64,000 nucleotides of DNA from Urophycis tenuis (lineage: Eukaryota > Chordata > Actinopteri > Gadiformes > Phycidae): positions 616,001 through 680,000 of the forward strand of contig JAXIVH010000001.1 in the NCBI GenBank assembly GCA_036785325.1, written 5' to 3'. This document shows, one piece after another, positions 45,204 to 54,609 of this stretch. Made by a program: the position numbers and the translations under genes. The notes under the pieces were generated by a model that had not been told where the DNA came from, searched no databases, and saw only the letters and a program-made list of their open reading frames with translations. The stretch's first letter is position 1, and each line of letters starts with the position of its first letter.

Positions 45204-46321
45204 TAGGGATGCAACGATACAGTGTGCCCACGGTTCGGTTTGTATCACGGTTTTTGGGCCACAGTTTCGGTTCGGTTTCGATATATCAGTATAATCTTAG
45301 TTCTAACATGCAATAGGTTATTTGCCCTTCCTATATCAAATCAACAAGGCGCTACTACTCACACTTGCAGAGACGATATAAATGTAAAATAGGCACAGGT
45401 GAAGTCAAATTACAAAATTTATTATAAAAAAGGAACACAAAAATAGGCAATATTAAATGTGCAAAAAGTGCAGCAAAGTAATGTAAAAATGTAAACATGA
45501 ACATATTAAATCAACTCAAACAACAAATATTGTCAGCCACACACCATCAAAGTTCTGGAATGACTTTGCTGCTGAAATGCGTGCGGGAGGGGATACTGTA
45601 ACGAGGTTCGAGTGCCTTTATCATGTAGCGGAATCCCGTGTCCGAAACCACTGAATAGGGCTGCATGTCTTTCGCTATGAAGACGCCCATTGCTTTTGTT
45701 AATTCCTTGTGTTTTTCTGAATTATAACAAAATTGTTGTTGGAAGGCTGCAGCAATGGATGGTTGCGTTTTCGCTGACAAACCAGCTCTCCGTGCTGCTC
45801 CACTCAGGGGTACAGCCGGGTGATGGCGAAGTAAGTGAGCACACATGTTCGATGTGTTACCTGAGTTGTAGGCAATTGTAGTAAAGCAAAGCTTGCACAC
45901 CGTGCTTTGCTTGCTGACAGTCTTTTTGCCTTGCTCATCATAATCCACACTGAAGCCGAAATGTTCCCACACAGCGGATTTAAAAGAAGGTGGCGCCTCT
46001 TCAAATTTTCTTTTTTCCGTTTCACTCGCCATGATAAATCAACCAGGAAAGTTTTGTGTAGTTACTCTCAGGTTTCCCCTCACATCTCCAGCGTCTGCAT
46101 TCAGAGCGCCGATTGAGCACAACTACATAGAAAACACCTCCCCCGGGTCCTAAGCATTCCTGGCTATGGCCCAATACACAGAATGTGTGGACAATAACCA
46201 CGCATTAAACATTAAAGTTTAATGTCACGCGCACCGAAATGTCACGGTTCACGTGGGTGTATCGAACCGAACAGGGCGAACCAAACGGTTCGATGAAATA
46301 CCGAAAACCGTTGCATCCCTA
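45204..46321 (-). mobile_element. hAT DNA transposon deletion derivative
   Basis: Terminal inverted repeats TAGGGATGCAACG at 45204 and CGTTGCATCCCTA at 46321, flanked by the exact 8-bp duplication GTATGGCT, which is the hAT hallmark. It is 1,118 bp long, against several kb for autonomous relatives. The only coding part left is the N-terminal BED zinc-finger piece of the transposase on the minus strand. It landed in the ORF1-ORF2 spacer of the L1-like element. Confidence 0.95.
45547..46032 (-). CDS. BED zinc-finger N-terminus of a hAT transposase (161 codons)
   Basis: An intact short frame starting MASETEKRKFEEAPPSF. Trp22 and Phe25 (SAVWEHFGF) followed by Cys46-x2-Cys49 (VCKLC) and His66...His70/71 (AHLLRHH) form a BED-type DNA-binding finger, as in ZBED1/Ac-type transposases. 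The frame ends at a stop after FSSKVIPEL. The catalytic RNase-H-like core and the hAT dimerisation domain are absent. Within the family such a product could still bind transposon ends. Whether it is expressed is unknown. Confidence 0.8.
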   Translation of the reverse strand: MASETEKRKFEEAPPSFKSAVWEHFGFSVDYDEQGKKTVSKQSTVCKLCFTTIAYNSGNTSNMCAHLLRHHPAVPLSGAARRAGLSAKTQPSIAAAFQQQFCYNSEKHKELTKAMGVFIAKDMQPYSVVSDTGFRYMIKALEPRYSIPSRTHFSSKVIPEL

Positions 46322-47992
46322 GTATGGCTCATACATATCCTTTGTTTCTTTTTGGGTTTTCTTTTCCCTTAAATTTATTCCTTTCTTTTTTTGCTTTTCT
46401 TTCTCTCTTTCTCCATTTTCTGTTTATTTGTTTATTTGTTATATTGTTTGTTTGTTTGTTTGTTTCTCGTTTTCTCTCTTGCCAGATAATGTTTGGTTCC
46501 CTTATCCCGTTTTTTGTTTTATGTACTGAGTGCTCTGTTTGTGTTTTCTGTTTTGTTGCCTACCCTGCAGGAGGGCATTGTGAACATGGGGAAGGAGTTG
46601 GGACAGGATATTATGAATGGGAAAGAATTAACACACGTACAAATATCATGCCCACAATTAAATTTATAAGCTGGAACATATGTGGAATTGGAAGTCAGGC
46701 AAAACAACTAAAAGTCATTAATCATCTGATAAAAGTACAAGCTGACATTTGTCTATTGCAAGAAACTCATCTAACTGATATAAGAAACACCACTCTGAAA
46801 TCTACACACTTTCCTCATACCTTCACTTCAAATTACAATTCAAGAAAAAGAGGGGTTGCAATCATGATTAATAACAACATTAAATTTAACCACAATAACA
46901 CAATCTCAGACCCGGAAGGACGATACCTTATTCTCAATATATCCATTGATAGCAATCCTCTTACAATAGCTAATCTTTATGGCCCCAATAATGATGACCC
47001 CGCTTTTTTTCACAGTTTTTTCTCTATCCTTAAAAACATACCCAGCTCAGACTTGATCATAGATGGAGACTTCAATACAATACTGGATCCAACAATAGAT
47101 AAATCAAACACAACAGGAAATATTAGAAGATCTAAATCTACTACAGTCTTAAAACCGTATATGGAGGAGTGGGGTCTTGGTGATAGCTGGAGGCTAAATC
47201 ATCCCAATGACAGAGAATACACCCATCTTTCAAAAGTACACCATACACACTCTAGAATTGACTTTATACTCACTAGCAACTCATTACATTCTGATATATC
47301 TGAAACACAAATTCATCCAAACATAATCAGTGATCACGCACTAGTCTCGGTCAAACTGCACACAAAGACAACCTTCAATACTTATTCCAGATGGAGGTTC
47401 AACACATCACTGCTAGAGGATCATGAATTTGACAATTACTTTAAGAGAGAGTGGACATCCTTCATGGAAACGAATGACTCTCCAAATACCTCACCAACTC
47501 TACTTTGGCAAACCTGGAAAGCTGTTTTAAGAGGCAAAATAATTTCTTACTCATCCTACAAAAAACAAAAAGACACAAAATTAGAACTTGAAATGGAAAA
47601 GAAAATTAAAGAACTCGAAGACACTCATGCAACTAACCCTACTGATAACATTTTCCGCAAACTACAGAAATACAAAATGGAACTGAACAATCTGTTAAAT
47701 AAAAAAAACAAGTTTCTCATTGAAAGACTTAGACTTAATACATCTATAAATCAACCACACATCTAGCAAATATGGTTAAACAAAATAAAAATAGAACAAC
47801 TATAACAGTAATTAAAGACTCAGCAGGGAAGCCATAATCCGAAAGACATTAACAACATATTTAAGAATTACTATCAAAATTTATACACATCCCCCCACGA
47901 CCCAAATATTTCTGACATACATACATTTCTCAATAACATCAACTTACCTCAATTAACAACAGAACAAGCTAGTTCACTCGAACAACTATTAA

Positions 47993-47997
47993 CCCCA
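47993..47997. repeat. target-site duplication CCCCA (left)
   Basis: The same five bases follow the solo LTR at 48381-48385. Confidence 0.85.
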
Positions 47998-48380
47998 TGT
48001 CACGCCAACGCCTCCCTCTCTACCTCGATCGGCGTCGCCTGGCTGTTGATCACCGGTCCCGGCACTACAACCCCCAGAATCCCCGGTGATCATTAGCAGC
48101 CTGCTGTGTCTAATCCCCAATGTGTCTCACCTGTGTCTTGTTTGTTTCCCTACTTAACCTCGTGTCTCCTGTCTCCCCTTGGTGAGTGGTTGTGTGTATG
48201 TAGTTGTATGTGTATTTGTACTGAGTACCTGGATGTACTTTGGCTTTTGTTATTTGACAGACGCACACACCTCGCTGTGTGCGCCTGTGCCGGTTTCGTC
48301 CGGCACTTGATTAAACTCTGTTCGACCGTTAACGCTGCTTGGTCTCGCTCTTGTCTCCGCTCAACCCCGTAAGTGTCACA
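47998..48380 (+). mobile_element. solo LTR inserted in L1 ORF2
   Basis: Starts TGTCACGCC and ends AAGTGTCACA, so it has TG...CA ends and imperfect inverted termini. It is 383 bp, with the 5-bp duplication CCCCA on both sides. An ATTAAA site lies at about 48,311. L1 ORF2 homology resumes directly after the second CCCCA in the matching register. There is no internal region, so this is the product of LTR-LTR recombination. It begins like the LTR at 35,601 but is a different family. Orientation is inferred from the ATTAAA site. Confidence 0.88.
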
Positions 48381-49887
48381 CCCCAGCTGAATTTCATGAT
48401 GCACTCAATAAAATGGAGAACAATAGAGCACCCGGTCCTGATGGCTTCCCTGCTGAGTTCTATAAACACTTCTGGTCCACCCTCTCACCCCTTTTTCTCA
48501 GAATGATTGAGGAATTCCTCATAACGAATAGCATACCTCCAACGATAAATACAGCCGTAATAACCCTGCTTCTCAAACCAGACAAAGATCCAACTCACCT
48601 ATCCAGTTACCGACCACTCTCACTAATTAACACAGATATTAAAATCATAAGCAAAGCACTCTCAAACAGAATTGAAAAAGTCATTCCCTTCATAATACAT
48701 CCAGACCAAACCGGATTCATCAAAGGAAGGCAGTCATCTTATAACACACGGAAATTACTTAACCTAATGCAGCTCTCAAACAATAAGAAAACGGAAACCA
48801 TAATCCTCTCACTAGACGCACAAAAAGCATTCGACAGAGTCAACTGATCATTCCTATTCACAACATTACAAAAATTTGGATTTGGAGAGTCATTCATTAG
48901 CTGGATCAAGGCACTATACACCTCACCAACAGCCACCATCACAACTAATGGGTTAACATCACAACAATTCATACTTCACAATGGCACCAGACAAGGATGT
49001 CCACTCTCTCCGTCACTCTTTGCAATTTTCCTGGAGCCACTTGCAGCCAGCATACGACAAAACAATAACATCAAAGGTATCAGATCAATATCCATGGAAC
49101 GCAAAACAATCCTATATGCCGATGATGTGTTGATCCTCCTCCAGGAACCTTTTTCATCACTACAAGAATGTCTGTCAGTCATCAAATCATTCTCATCTCT
49201 ATCCAACTACTCCATCAACCTATCAAAATCCACCATTCTTCCCCTCTGCATGGACCAAAGGGATGTGGCAGCCCTCACCTCACAGTTTCATCTCCCCACA
49301 GGTAACATTAAATATTTAGGAATCCACATATCCCCAGAGCTGTTCAATCTAAATTACACACCATTACTCAAATCAATACAACATGACCTCAATCGTTGGA
49401 CAAATCTACCAATCTTACTGTCAGAAAGAATCTCAACAATAAAAATGTCAATCCTCCCTAAAATTAATTACTTATTCACCATGATCCCCTCACTTCCAAA
49501 TTTACCCTGGCTTAAATCTCTCAATACAGCAATGACGCAATTCTATTGGAAAAATAAGACACCCCGCATAAAATTATCAACACTACAAAAATCCAAACTT
49601 CAAGGAGGACTAGATGCACCGAACTTTGAATTATATCACCTGTCAAGTCAACTAAAATACGTAAAACACTGGCTCACCTCCTCACAATATGATTCATACA
49701 GGTTAGAAACTGAACAGGCATTAGGCAAGAATATAAACCTCGCAGACCTCCCATTCATCAGCCAAACAATTAAAAATGACCCCTGTTTCCAGAATATTGC
49801 CATCAAATCAAAAAATCAACAATCAAAAAAACAAAAACAAAGACTCAGATTGCGGTATTATGTCAGTAGAAATAAGAAAGGGCCCTA

Positions 49888-52800
49888 TTGTATTTGATAA
49901 GATGGCGTCGCGCACGGACGCAGCGGCTTCTAGCTCCCTGTTTCAGTGCATTCTACTGTGTTTCGTGTGTATGTTTCTGTGTGAATGTGTGTACGCGGAT
50001 GGTATTAAACGATCCTACACCCAATCGGAACTACGGACTTTAGGAATTACGTGCCGATCGGAACTCACGACTGAGTTTCATCGGACCCACAATATCCCCG
50101 AAGATATCGCCAGAGCTCCGGGATCCCCCTGGATTGTTGTCGCCCCCAAACGACGCCGCAGGCGGAGACACCACAAGCAAAAACGAGGATGTAGAGCGGG
50201 CCTACTAGCGAGGCTAGCACAACATCCACACACACCGCCGGTCTCAAGCATCTTCCTGACCAACGCCAGATCCATCGTACATAAGACAGACGAACTGGAA
50301 CTACTGCTGAATTATAATAATATGATTCGGGACTGTTGCATCATTATCATAACGGAATCCTGGCTTCACCCGCTCATCCCCGACGCGGCCGTCCAGCTAA
50401 CAACCCCTAGCCTGCACCGCTACGACCGCAACACAGACTCCGGTAAAAGCAGAGGAGGGGGTCTGTGTGTCTATACACACAATAAATGGTGCTCAAACAG
50501 CAGAATCAGTTTCACCCACTGCTGCCCGAACATTGAAGCCATCTCCATCGTGTGTAGACCATTTTATCTGCCCAGAGAAATCACTGTGGTGGTGATTACA
50601 GCAGTATACATTCCACCAGATGCTAACGTTAGCGTAGCCCTGTCGGTGCTGTATGACACCATCAACAAACAGATGATAGCCCACCCAGAAGGTCTTTTTA
50701 TTGTAGCTGGGGATATCAACAAAGCATGCCTCAAATCTGTCCTTCCCAGATTTGTGCAATATGTACAATGTCCTACAAGGGGGGACAATACTTTGGACCA
50801 TGTCTACTCCAACCTGAAGCAGGCATACAAGGCTGTCCCCTTCCCCCACCTGGACACCTCAGATCACCTCTCTTTGTTCCTTGCTCCATCTTTCACTACA
50901 CTCAGGAGGAAAAACAAGCCTGAGACAAAGAGAATCACAACATGGCCAGAGGGCGCACTCATCCAGCTGCAAGACTGTTTCCAGAGCACAGATTGGTCAA
51001 TATTCGATCACCTGGATATACACGAACGCACTGATGCGGTGTTGTCCTACATCAAATACTGCACAGACACTGTTACTGTGGTGAGGCGAATCCGGGTGTT
51101 TCCTAATAAAAAACCCTGGATGAACGCAGTTGTAACGTCTCTCCTGAGGGCTCGCAACTCCGCCTTCCACTCAGGTAACAGTACTCTGTATAGCACAGCC
51201 AGATCGGACCTCAGACGCGGTATCAAAGCCGCAAAAACGGAGTACAGAAGGAGAGTGGAGTCGTATCTGGAGGACAATGACTCCCGGAGGGTCTGGCAAG
51301 GCATCCAGCACATCACCAACTACAAGGGGAAGATGTCTGCTGCCATCAACACCGAGGCCTCACTGGTGGAGGAGTTGAACCACTTCTTCGCCCGCTTTGA
51401 GGCTACCAGACCAACCACATCCACATCCCCGGTGCCCTACCAATCACACAGCCCCGCAACTCTCACTCTCCAAGAGCATCAGGTGAGGCGGGCACTCAAA
51501 TCCATAAACCCCAGGAAAGCTGCTGGTCCGGATGGAGTCCTGGGTAAAGTGCTCCGGGCCTGTGCTGACCAACTGGCTGGTGTCCTGACCGGGATATTCA
51601 ACACATCCCTATGTCTGGCAGTCGTCCCGTCCTGCCTGAAAGCAGCCACCATCATCCCGGTGGCGAAGAAAACAGCCATCACAGACCTCAATGACTACAG
51701 ACCAGTTGCACTGACTTCTGTAGTCATGAAGTGCTTTGAAAGGCTTGTTCTCCACCACCTGAAAGCCCACCTCCCCCATAACATCGACCCTCATCAGTTT
51801 GCTTACAAAAAGAACCGGTCCACGGAGGATGCCATTGCCACCGCCCTCCATACAGCTCTCCAACACCTGGACGTGCCTGGAACATATGTCAGGATGCTGT
51901 TCGTCGACTACAGTTCGGCGTTCAACACCATCAGCCCTGACATCCTGGCCACGAAACTGGCAGCCCTGGATTTTCCGCCTTCCACGTGCTCATGGATTAA
52001 GGACTTCCTCACCAACCGGCCACAGGTTGTGAAGCTGGGTTCGCTCTGCTCCTCCGCCCTGTCTCTCAGCACCGGTTCCCCTCAGGGATGTGTACTGAGC
52101 CCCCTCCTGTATACTCTCTACACGTACGACTGTTCCCCCACTCACCCCTCGAACTCCATCATCAAGTTCGCCGACGACACCACGTTGGTGGGCCTGATCA
52201 CGGGGGGCGATGAAACAGCCTACAGAGAGGAAGTACAGGAGCTGGCAGAGTGGTGCGACAGGAACAAACTGTTGCTGAACACCGACAAGACCAAAGAGCT
52301 GGTAATTGACTTCAGGAGGCAGAGAGGGGACCACGCACCGCTGCTAATCAACGGTGTAGGCGTGGAGATAGTGGCCTCCTTCAAATTCCTGGGGACCCAC
52401 ATCACAGAGGACCTGACCTGGTCGGTCAATACGACGGCCGCCATCAAGAAGGCCCAGCAGAGACTCCACTGCCTCCGGGTGTTGCGGAGGAACCAACTAG
52501 AAGAGAAACTGCTGGTGTCCTTCTACCGGGCCACCATCGAGCCGGTGCTGCTGTACTGCACGACCGTCTGGTTCACTGCCTGCTCTGCTGCAGACAGGAA
52601 AGCGTTGCAGAGGGTCACCAGGTCAGCAGAAAAGATCATCGGAGAACATCTGTCCTCTTCCCACCCTGGAGAATATTACCAGCTCCCGTGGCATCAGCAG
52701 AGCCGCTAAAATAATAAAGGACCCCTCACACCCCGGTCATCATCTGTTCAATCTGTTGCCATCAGGGCAGAGACTCAGGTCCCTCAGGTCCAGAACAAAC

Positions 52801-53295
52801 AGACTGAAGAATAGCTTCTATCCCTGGGCCACGAGGTTACTGAACTCTGCACCTCACCTTCATACCTCACCCTCAAAATAGCAAGCACTGTCACTTTTCA
52901 TTGTCATTTCATTGTCATTTTATCACTTTATATTTCATCACTTTATATTCATCACTTTATACACTTTATATTTATCCTCAGGTCCCTTTTGTTTTTGTTT
53001 TTATCTTTTATCTATTTATTCTTACCTTATATTCACTCCAACAACCTCATTGTCATTTCATTCCGTTCATTATCATTATCACCGTCATTCCGTATGTGTG
53101 TACATTGTTTTCAGTATGTGTGGGCCATATAACTATTTTTATGGCCTCTTAAGTTAACTTCTCCTTTCTACCCATCTCCATTTTTTTGTTTTGTTTTAAA
53201 AACAAAAATTTGAATGCACTATTATGGTGGTAGCTGCTGTAATTTCGTCATGTCTTACGATGTGATGACAATAAACCTTCTTGTATCTTGTATTT
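49888..53295 (+). mobile_element. nearly full-length Rex1/CR1-like LINE
   Basis: TTGTATTT occurs at 49888-49895 and again at 53288-53295 and may be the target duplication, although the 3' tail has a similar sequence. The element contains a 5' start near the ATG at 49,902, an almost intact ORF with endonuclease and reverse transcriptase, a 3' UTR, and an ACAATAAACC...CTTGTAT end. Its 5' completeness is rare among the LINEs in this window and suggests it is one of the youngest. It cuts off the 3' part of the L1-like element. Confidence 0.85.
49902..52709 (+). CDS. LINE endonuclease-reverse transcriptase, one late frameshift
   Basis: From MASRTDAAASS (ATG at 49,902) 935 codons are open. The open frame upstream of that ATG belongs to the interrupted L1. 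The endonuclease covers roughly residues 115-330: SIFLTNARSIVHKTDEL, IITESWLHPLIPDAAV, VITAVYIPPDAN, FIVAGDINKACL (GDIN where GDFN is usual), and DTSDHLSLF. The polymerase covers about residues 530-850: RKAAGPDGVLGKVLRAC, DLNDYRPVALTSVVMKCFER, MLFVDYSSAFNTI, GSPQGCVLSPLLYTLYT and IKFADDTTLVGLI. Catalytic residues are present. A small deletion near 52,655 shifts the frame, so the normal C-terminus (ending in SFYPWATRLLN) lies in another frame up to about 52,880. The product would therefore lack its true C-terminal tail. Confidence 0.85.
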   Translation: MASRTDAAASSSLFQCILLCFVCMFLCECVYADGIKRSYTQSELRTLGITCRSELTTEFHRTHNIPEDIARAPGSPWIVVAPKRRRRRRHHKQKRGCRAGLLARLAQHPHTPPVSSIFLTNARSIVHKTDELELLLNYNNMIRDCCIIIITESWLHPLIPDAAVQLTTPSLHRYDRNTDSGKSRGGGLCVYTHNKWCSNSRISFTHCCPNIEAISIVCRPFYLPREITVVVITAVYIPPDANVSVALSVLYDTINKQMIAHPEGLFIVAGDINKACLKSVLPRFVQYVQCPTRGDNTLDHVYSNLKQAYKAVPFPHLDTSDHLSLFLAPSFTTLRRKNKPETKRITTWPEGALIQLQDCFQSTDWSIFDHLDIHERTDAVLSYIKYCTDTVTVVRRIRVFPNKKPWMNAVVTSLLRARNSAFHSGNSTLYSTARSDLRRGIKAAKTEYRRRVESYLEDNDSRRVWQGIQHITNYKGKMSAAINTEASLVEELNHFFARFEATRPTTSTSPVPYQSHSPATLTLQEHQVRRALKSINPRKAAGPDGVLGKVLRACADQLAGVLTGIFNTSLCLAVVPSCLKAATIIPVAKKTAITDLNDYRPVALTSVVMKCFERLVLHHLKAHLPHNIDPHQFAYKKNRSTEDAIATALHTALQHLDVPGTYVRMLFVDYSSAFNTISPDILATKLAALDFPPSTCSWIKDFLTNRPQVVKLGSLCSSALSLSTGSPQGCVLSPLLYTLYTYDCSPTHPSNSIIKFADDTTLVGLITGGDETAYREEVQELAEWCDRNKLLLNTDKTKELVIDFRRQRGDHAPLLINGVGVEIVASFKFLGTHITEDLTWSVNTTAAIKKAQQRLHCLRVLRRNQLEEKLLVSFYRATIEPVLLYCTTVWFTACSAADRKALQRVTRSAEKIIGEHLSSSHPGEYYQLPWHQQSR

Positions 53296-53425
53296 AATTC
53301 AGAAAAACAAAAGAATACGGCCAACATTAAATATCATGAAAATTATAATCATACAGCCTCAGGGGAGATAGAAAACGCAATAAGCGAAAGATTTAAGGCT
53401 ATTTATACCTCCAAAAGGCAATAAT
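53296..53425 (+). other. possible L1 ORF2 fragment
   Basis: The frame IENAISERFKAIYTSK resembles the segment just before the polymerase in L1 ORF2. The match is short and weak. It does not continue the L1-like element interrupted at 49,888. Confidence 0.3.
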
Positions 53426-53429
53426 ATTG

Positions 53430-54590
53430 AGAAGGCATCAGACAGTTGACAGTTTTCAGCAGAAGTCCATTTGTGACAGCATCACGACAGTGTCCGCAGG
53501 AACCCGGTAACAATGACGTCACAGGCGGAGCAATTTACGGCAAACAAAAAATAGGAGCTCACACACCAGCAATGGACGGTAATTCAATGGCAAAAAGTTG
53601 TGTGGAGAAATCAAGAAAGGATGTTTGCAGTCCAAAATTGGACATTAACTGCCCACATAGCAGAATGAGTTACTCACAGAGCTGTCATGGAGAAGCACTG
53701 AAGGAATCACTTAAGAAACTCTCTGCATCTTCGGCACTTTTGAAGAACTTCGGCTTTCCATCAACAATCACTCTTAACTTGCAGGGATACTGTAAGGAGT
53801 ACCTGATGTCAGCAACGCAAAGTTTCTTTTTGACAGTGTCAAACTCTCGGCGTTTTTTGATCAGAGCAGCGCTGAAGTCGGGATAGATATGGATTCAAGC
53901 TCCCGAGAAGGTGAGCTCTCCTTTCTCCCGTGAAAGGCGCAGGATCCTCACTTTGTCCTGGAAATGTAAAATCTTCATCAGGATGGGCCGAGGAGAGGGT
54001 CGTGAGCTGGAGCCGGAGCCGAAGCCAGCGGAGCCGGCAGAGCTGGAGATGAAGGTGGGGGAGCGGTGCGCCCTCTCAATAATGGGCGCAGCAGAGAAAT
54101 TATCTTTGCCCAAAAGTTGTGGAATAAGTTGATTCATGAACACCAGCATATCCTTGCCCTCGCTTTGCTCAGGGACATTAAGGAAATAAAGATTTGAGGA
54201 GCGACTCCTGTTCTCAGCTTCATTAACTTTATCCTTCAGATAGGCATTTTCCTTCTCGAGTGTTAACACACGTTGGGTCAAATCCTCTATCCTGATTTGA
54301 GCTCGCTGTTTGTTCAAGCTCAGACACTTGGTCACCAGTATAGATAAAGATCCTTATATTTTGTCGAGACCCTGGTGAATTAACTCAATTTTAGTGTAAA
54401 AGTTCATCAGTTCGCCTTTGTTGTGCTCGATGGCGTCCCAGATTGTTTGCAGGGACACTTCAGTGCCAGCCATTGCAGAGAAAAAGTGCCTAAATTCAAC
54501 ACTTTTTGGTTCACAGGTTAACCAACCCTCTCTGGGTGAATATAGGAGTAGATCAGCCGCTTAGATTAGGTAGAGTCAGACCATTTGATG
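53430..54590 (-). mobile_element. L1-like ORF1 fragment, minus strand
   Basis: From a probable start MAGTEVSLQTIWDAIEHNKG at about 54,473, the minus strand encodes a coiled-coil region, then RSRSSNLYFLNVPEQSEGKD, PIIERAHRSP, PRPILMKILHFQDKVRIL, PDFSAALIKKRREFDTVKKK and LQYPCKLRVIVDGKPKFFKS. This is the order of an L1 ORF1 (coiled coil, RRM, C-terminal domain). One stop lies near 54,357 and there is a frame change near 53,893. It is a different subfamily from ORF1 at 44.2 kb. The 5' UTR runs to about 54,600. Confidence 0.85.
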
Positions 54591-54609
54591 AGGCAATCTG
54601 AGACAAGCC

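Larger units (their letters stand above)
43975..49887 (+). mobile_element. L1/Tx1-like LINE with ORF1 and ORF2, hosting nested insertions
   Basis: ORF1 (from the ATG at 44,163 to 44,954) has a coiled-coil-like N-terminus, then RDNIIIHGLPE, IHFSRAHRIG and ILRRRRLLHPIMSEARK, as in LINE ORF1 RNA-binding proteins. It carries two in-frame stops. ORF2 has an endonuclease (ISWNICGIGS, CLLQETHLTD, IDGDFNTILD, SDHALVSVK; 46,660-47,350) and a reverse transcriptase (RAPGPDGFPAEFYKHFW, LSLDAQKAFDRV, GTRQGCPLSPSLFAIF, ILYADDVLILLQ; 48,410-49,500). ORF2 has stops at 47,764 and 48,847. A hAT element (45,204-46,321) splits the ORF1-ORF2 spacer, and a solo LTR (47,998-48,380) splits ORF2. The right end is cut by a LINE at about 49,888, and the 3' end was not found. 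Confidence 0.88.

Noticed and set aside
46324..46600. ORF2 of the L1 starting at 46,324
   Set aside because: That ATG lies in the target duplication of the hAT element, and the hydrophobic leader is T-rich spacer. The endonuclease homology begins at about 46,660.
49776..49901. Start of the LINE ORF at 49,776
   Set aside because: The first 42 codons of that frame overlap the L1 ORF2 and the junction. The LINE's own start is the ATG at 49,902.
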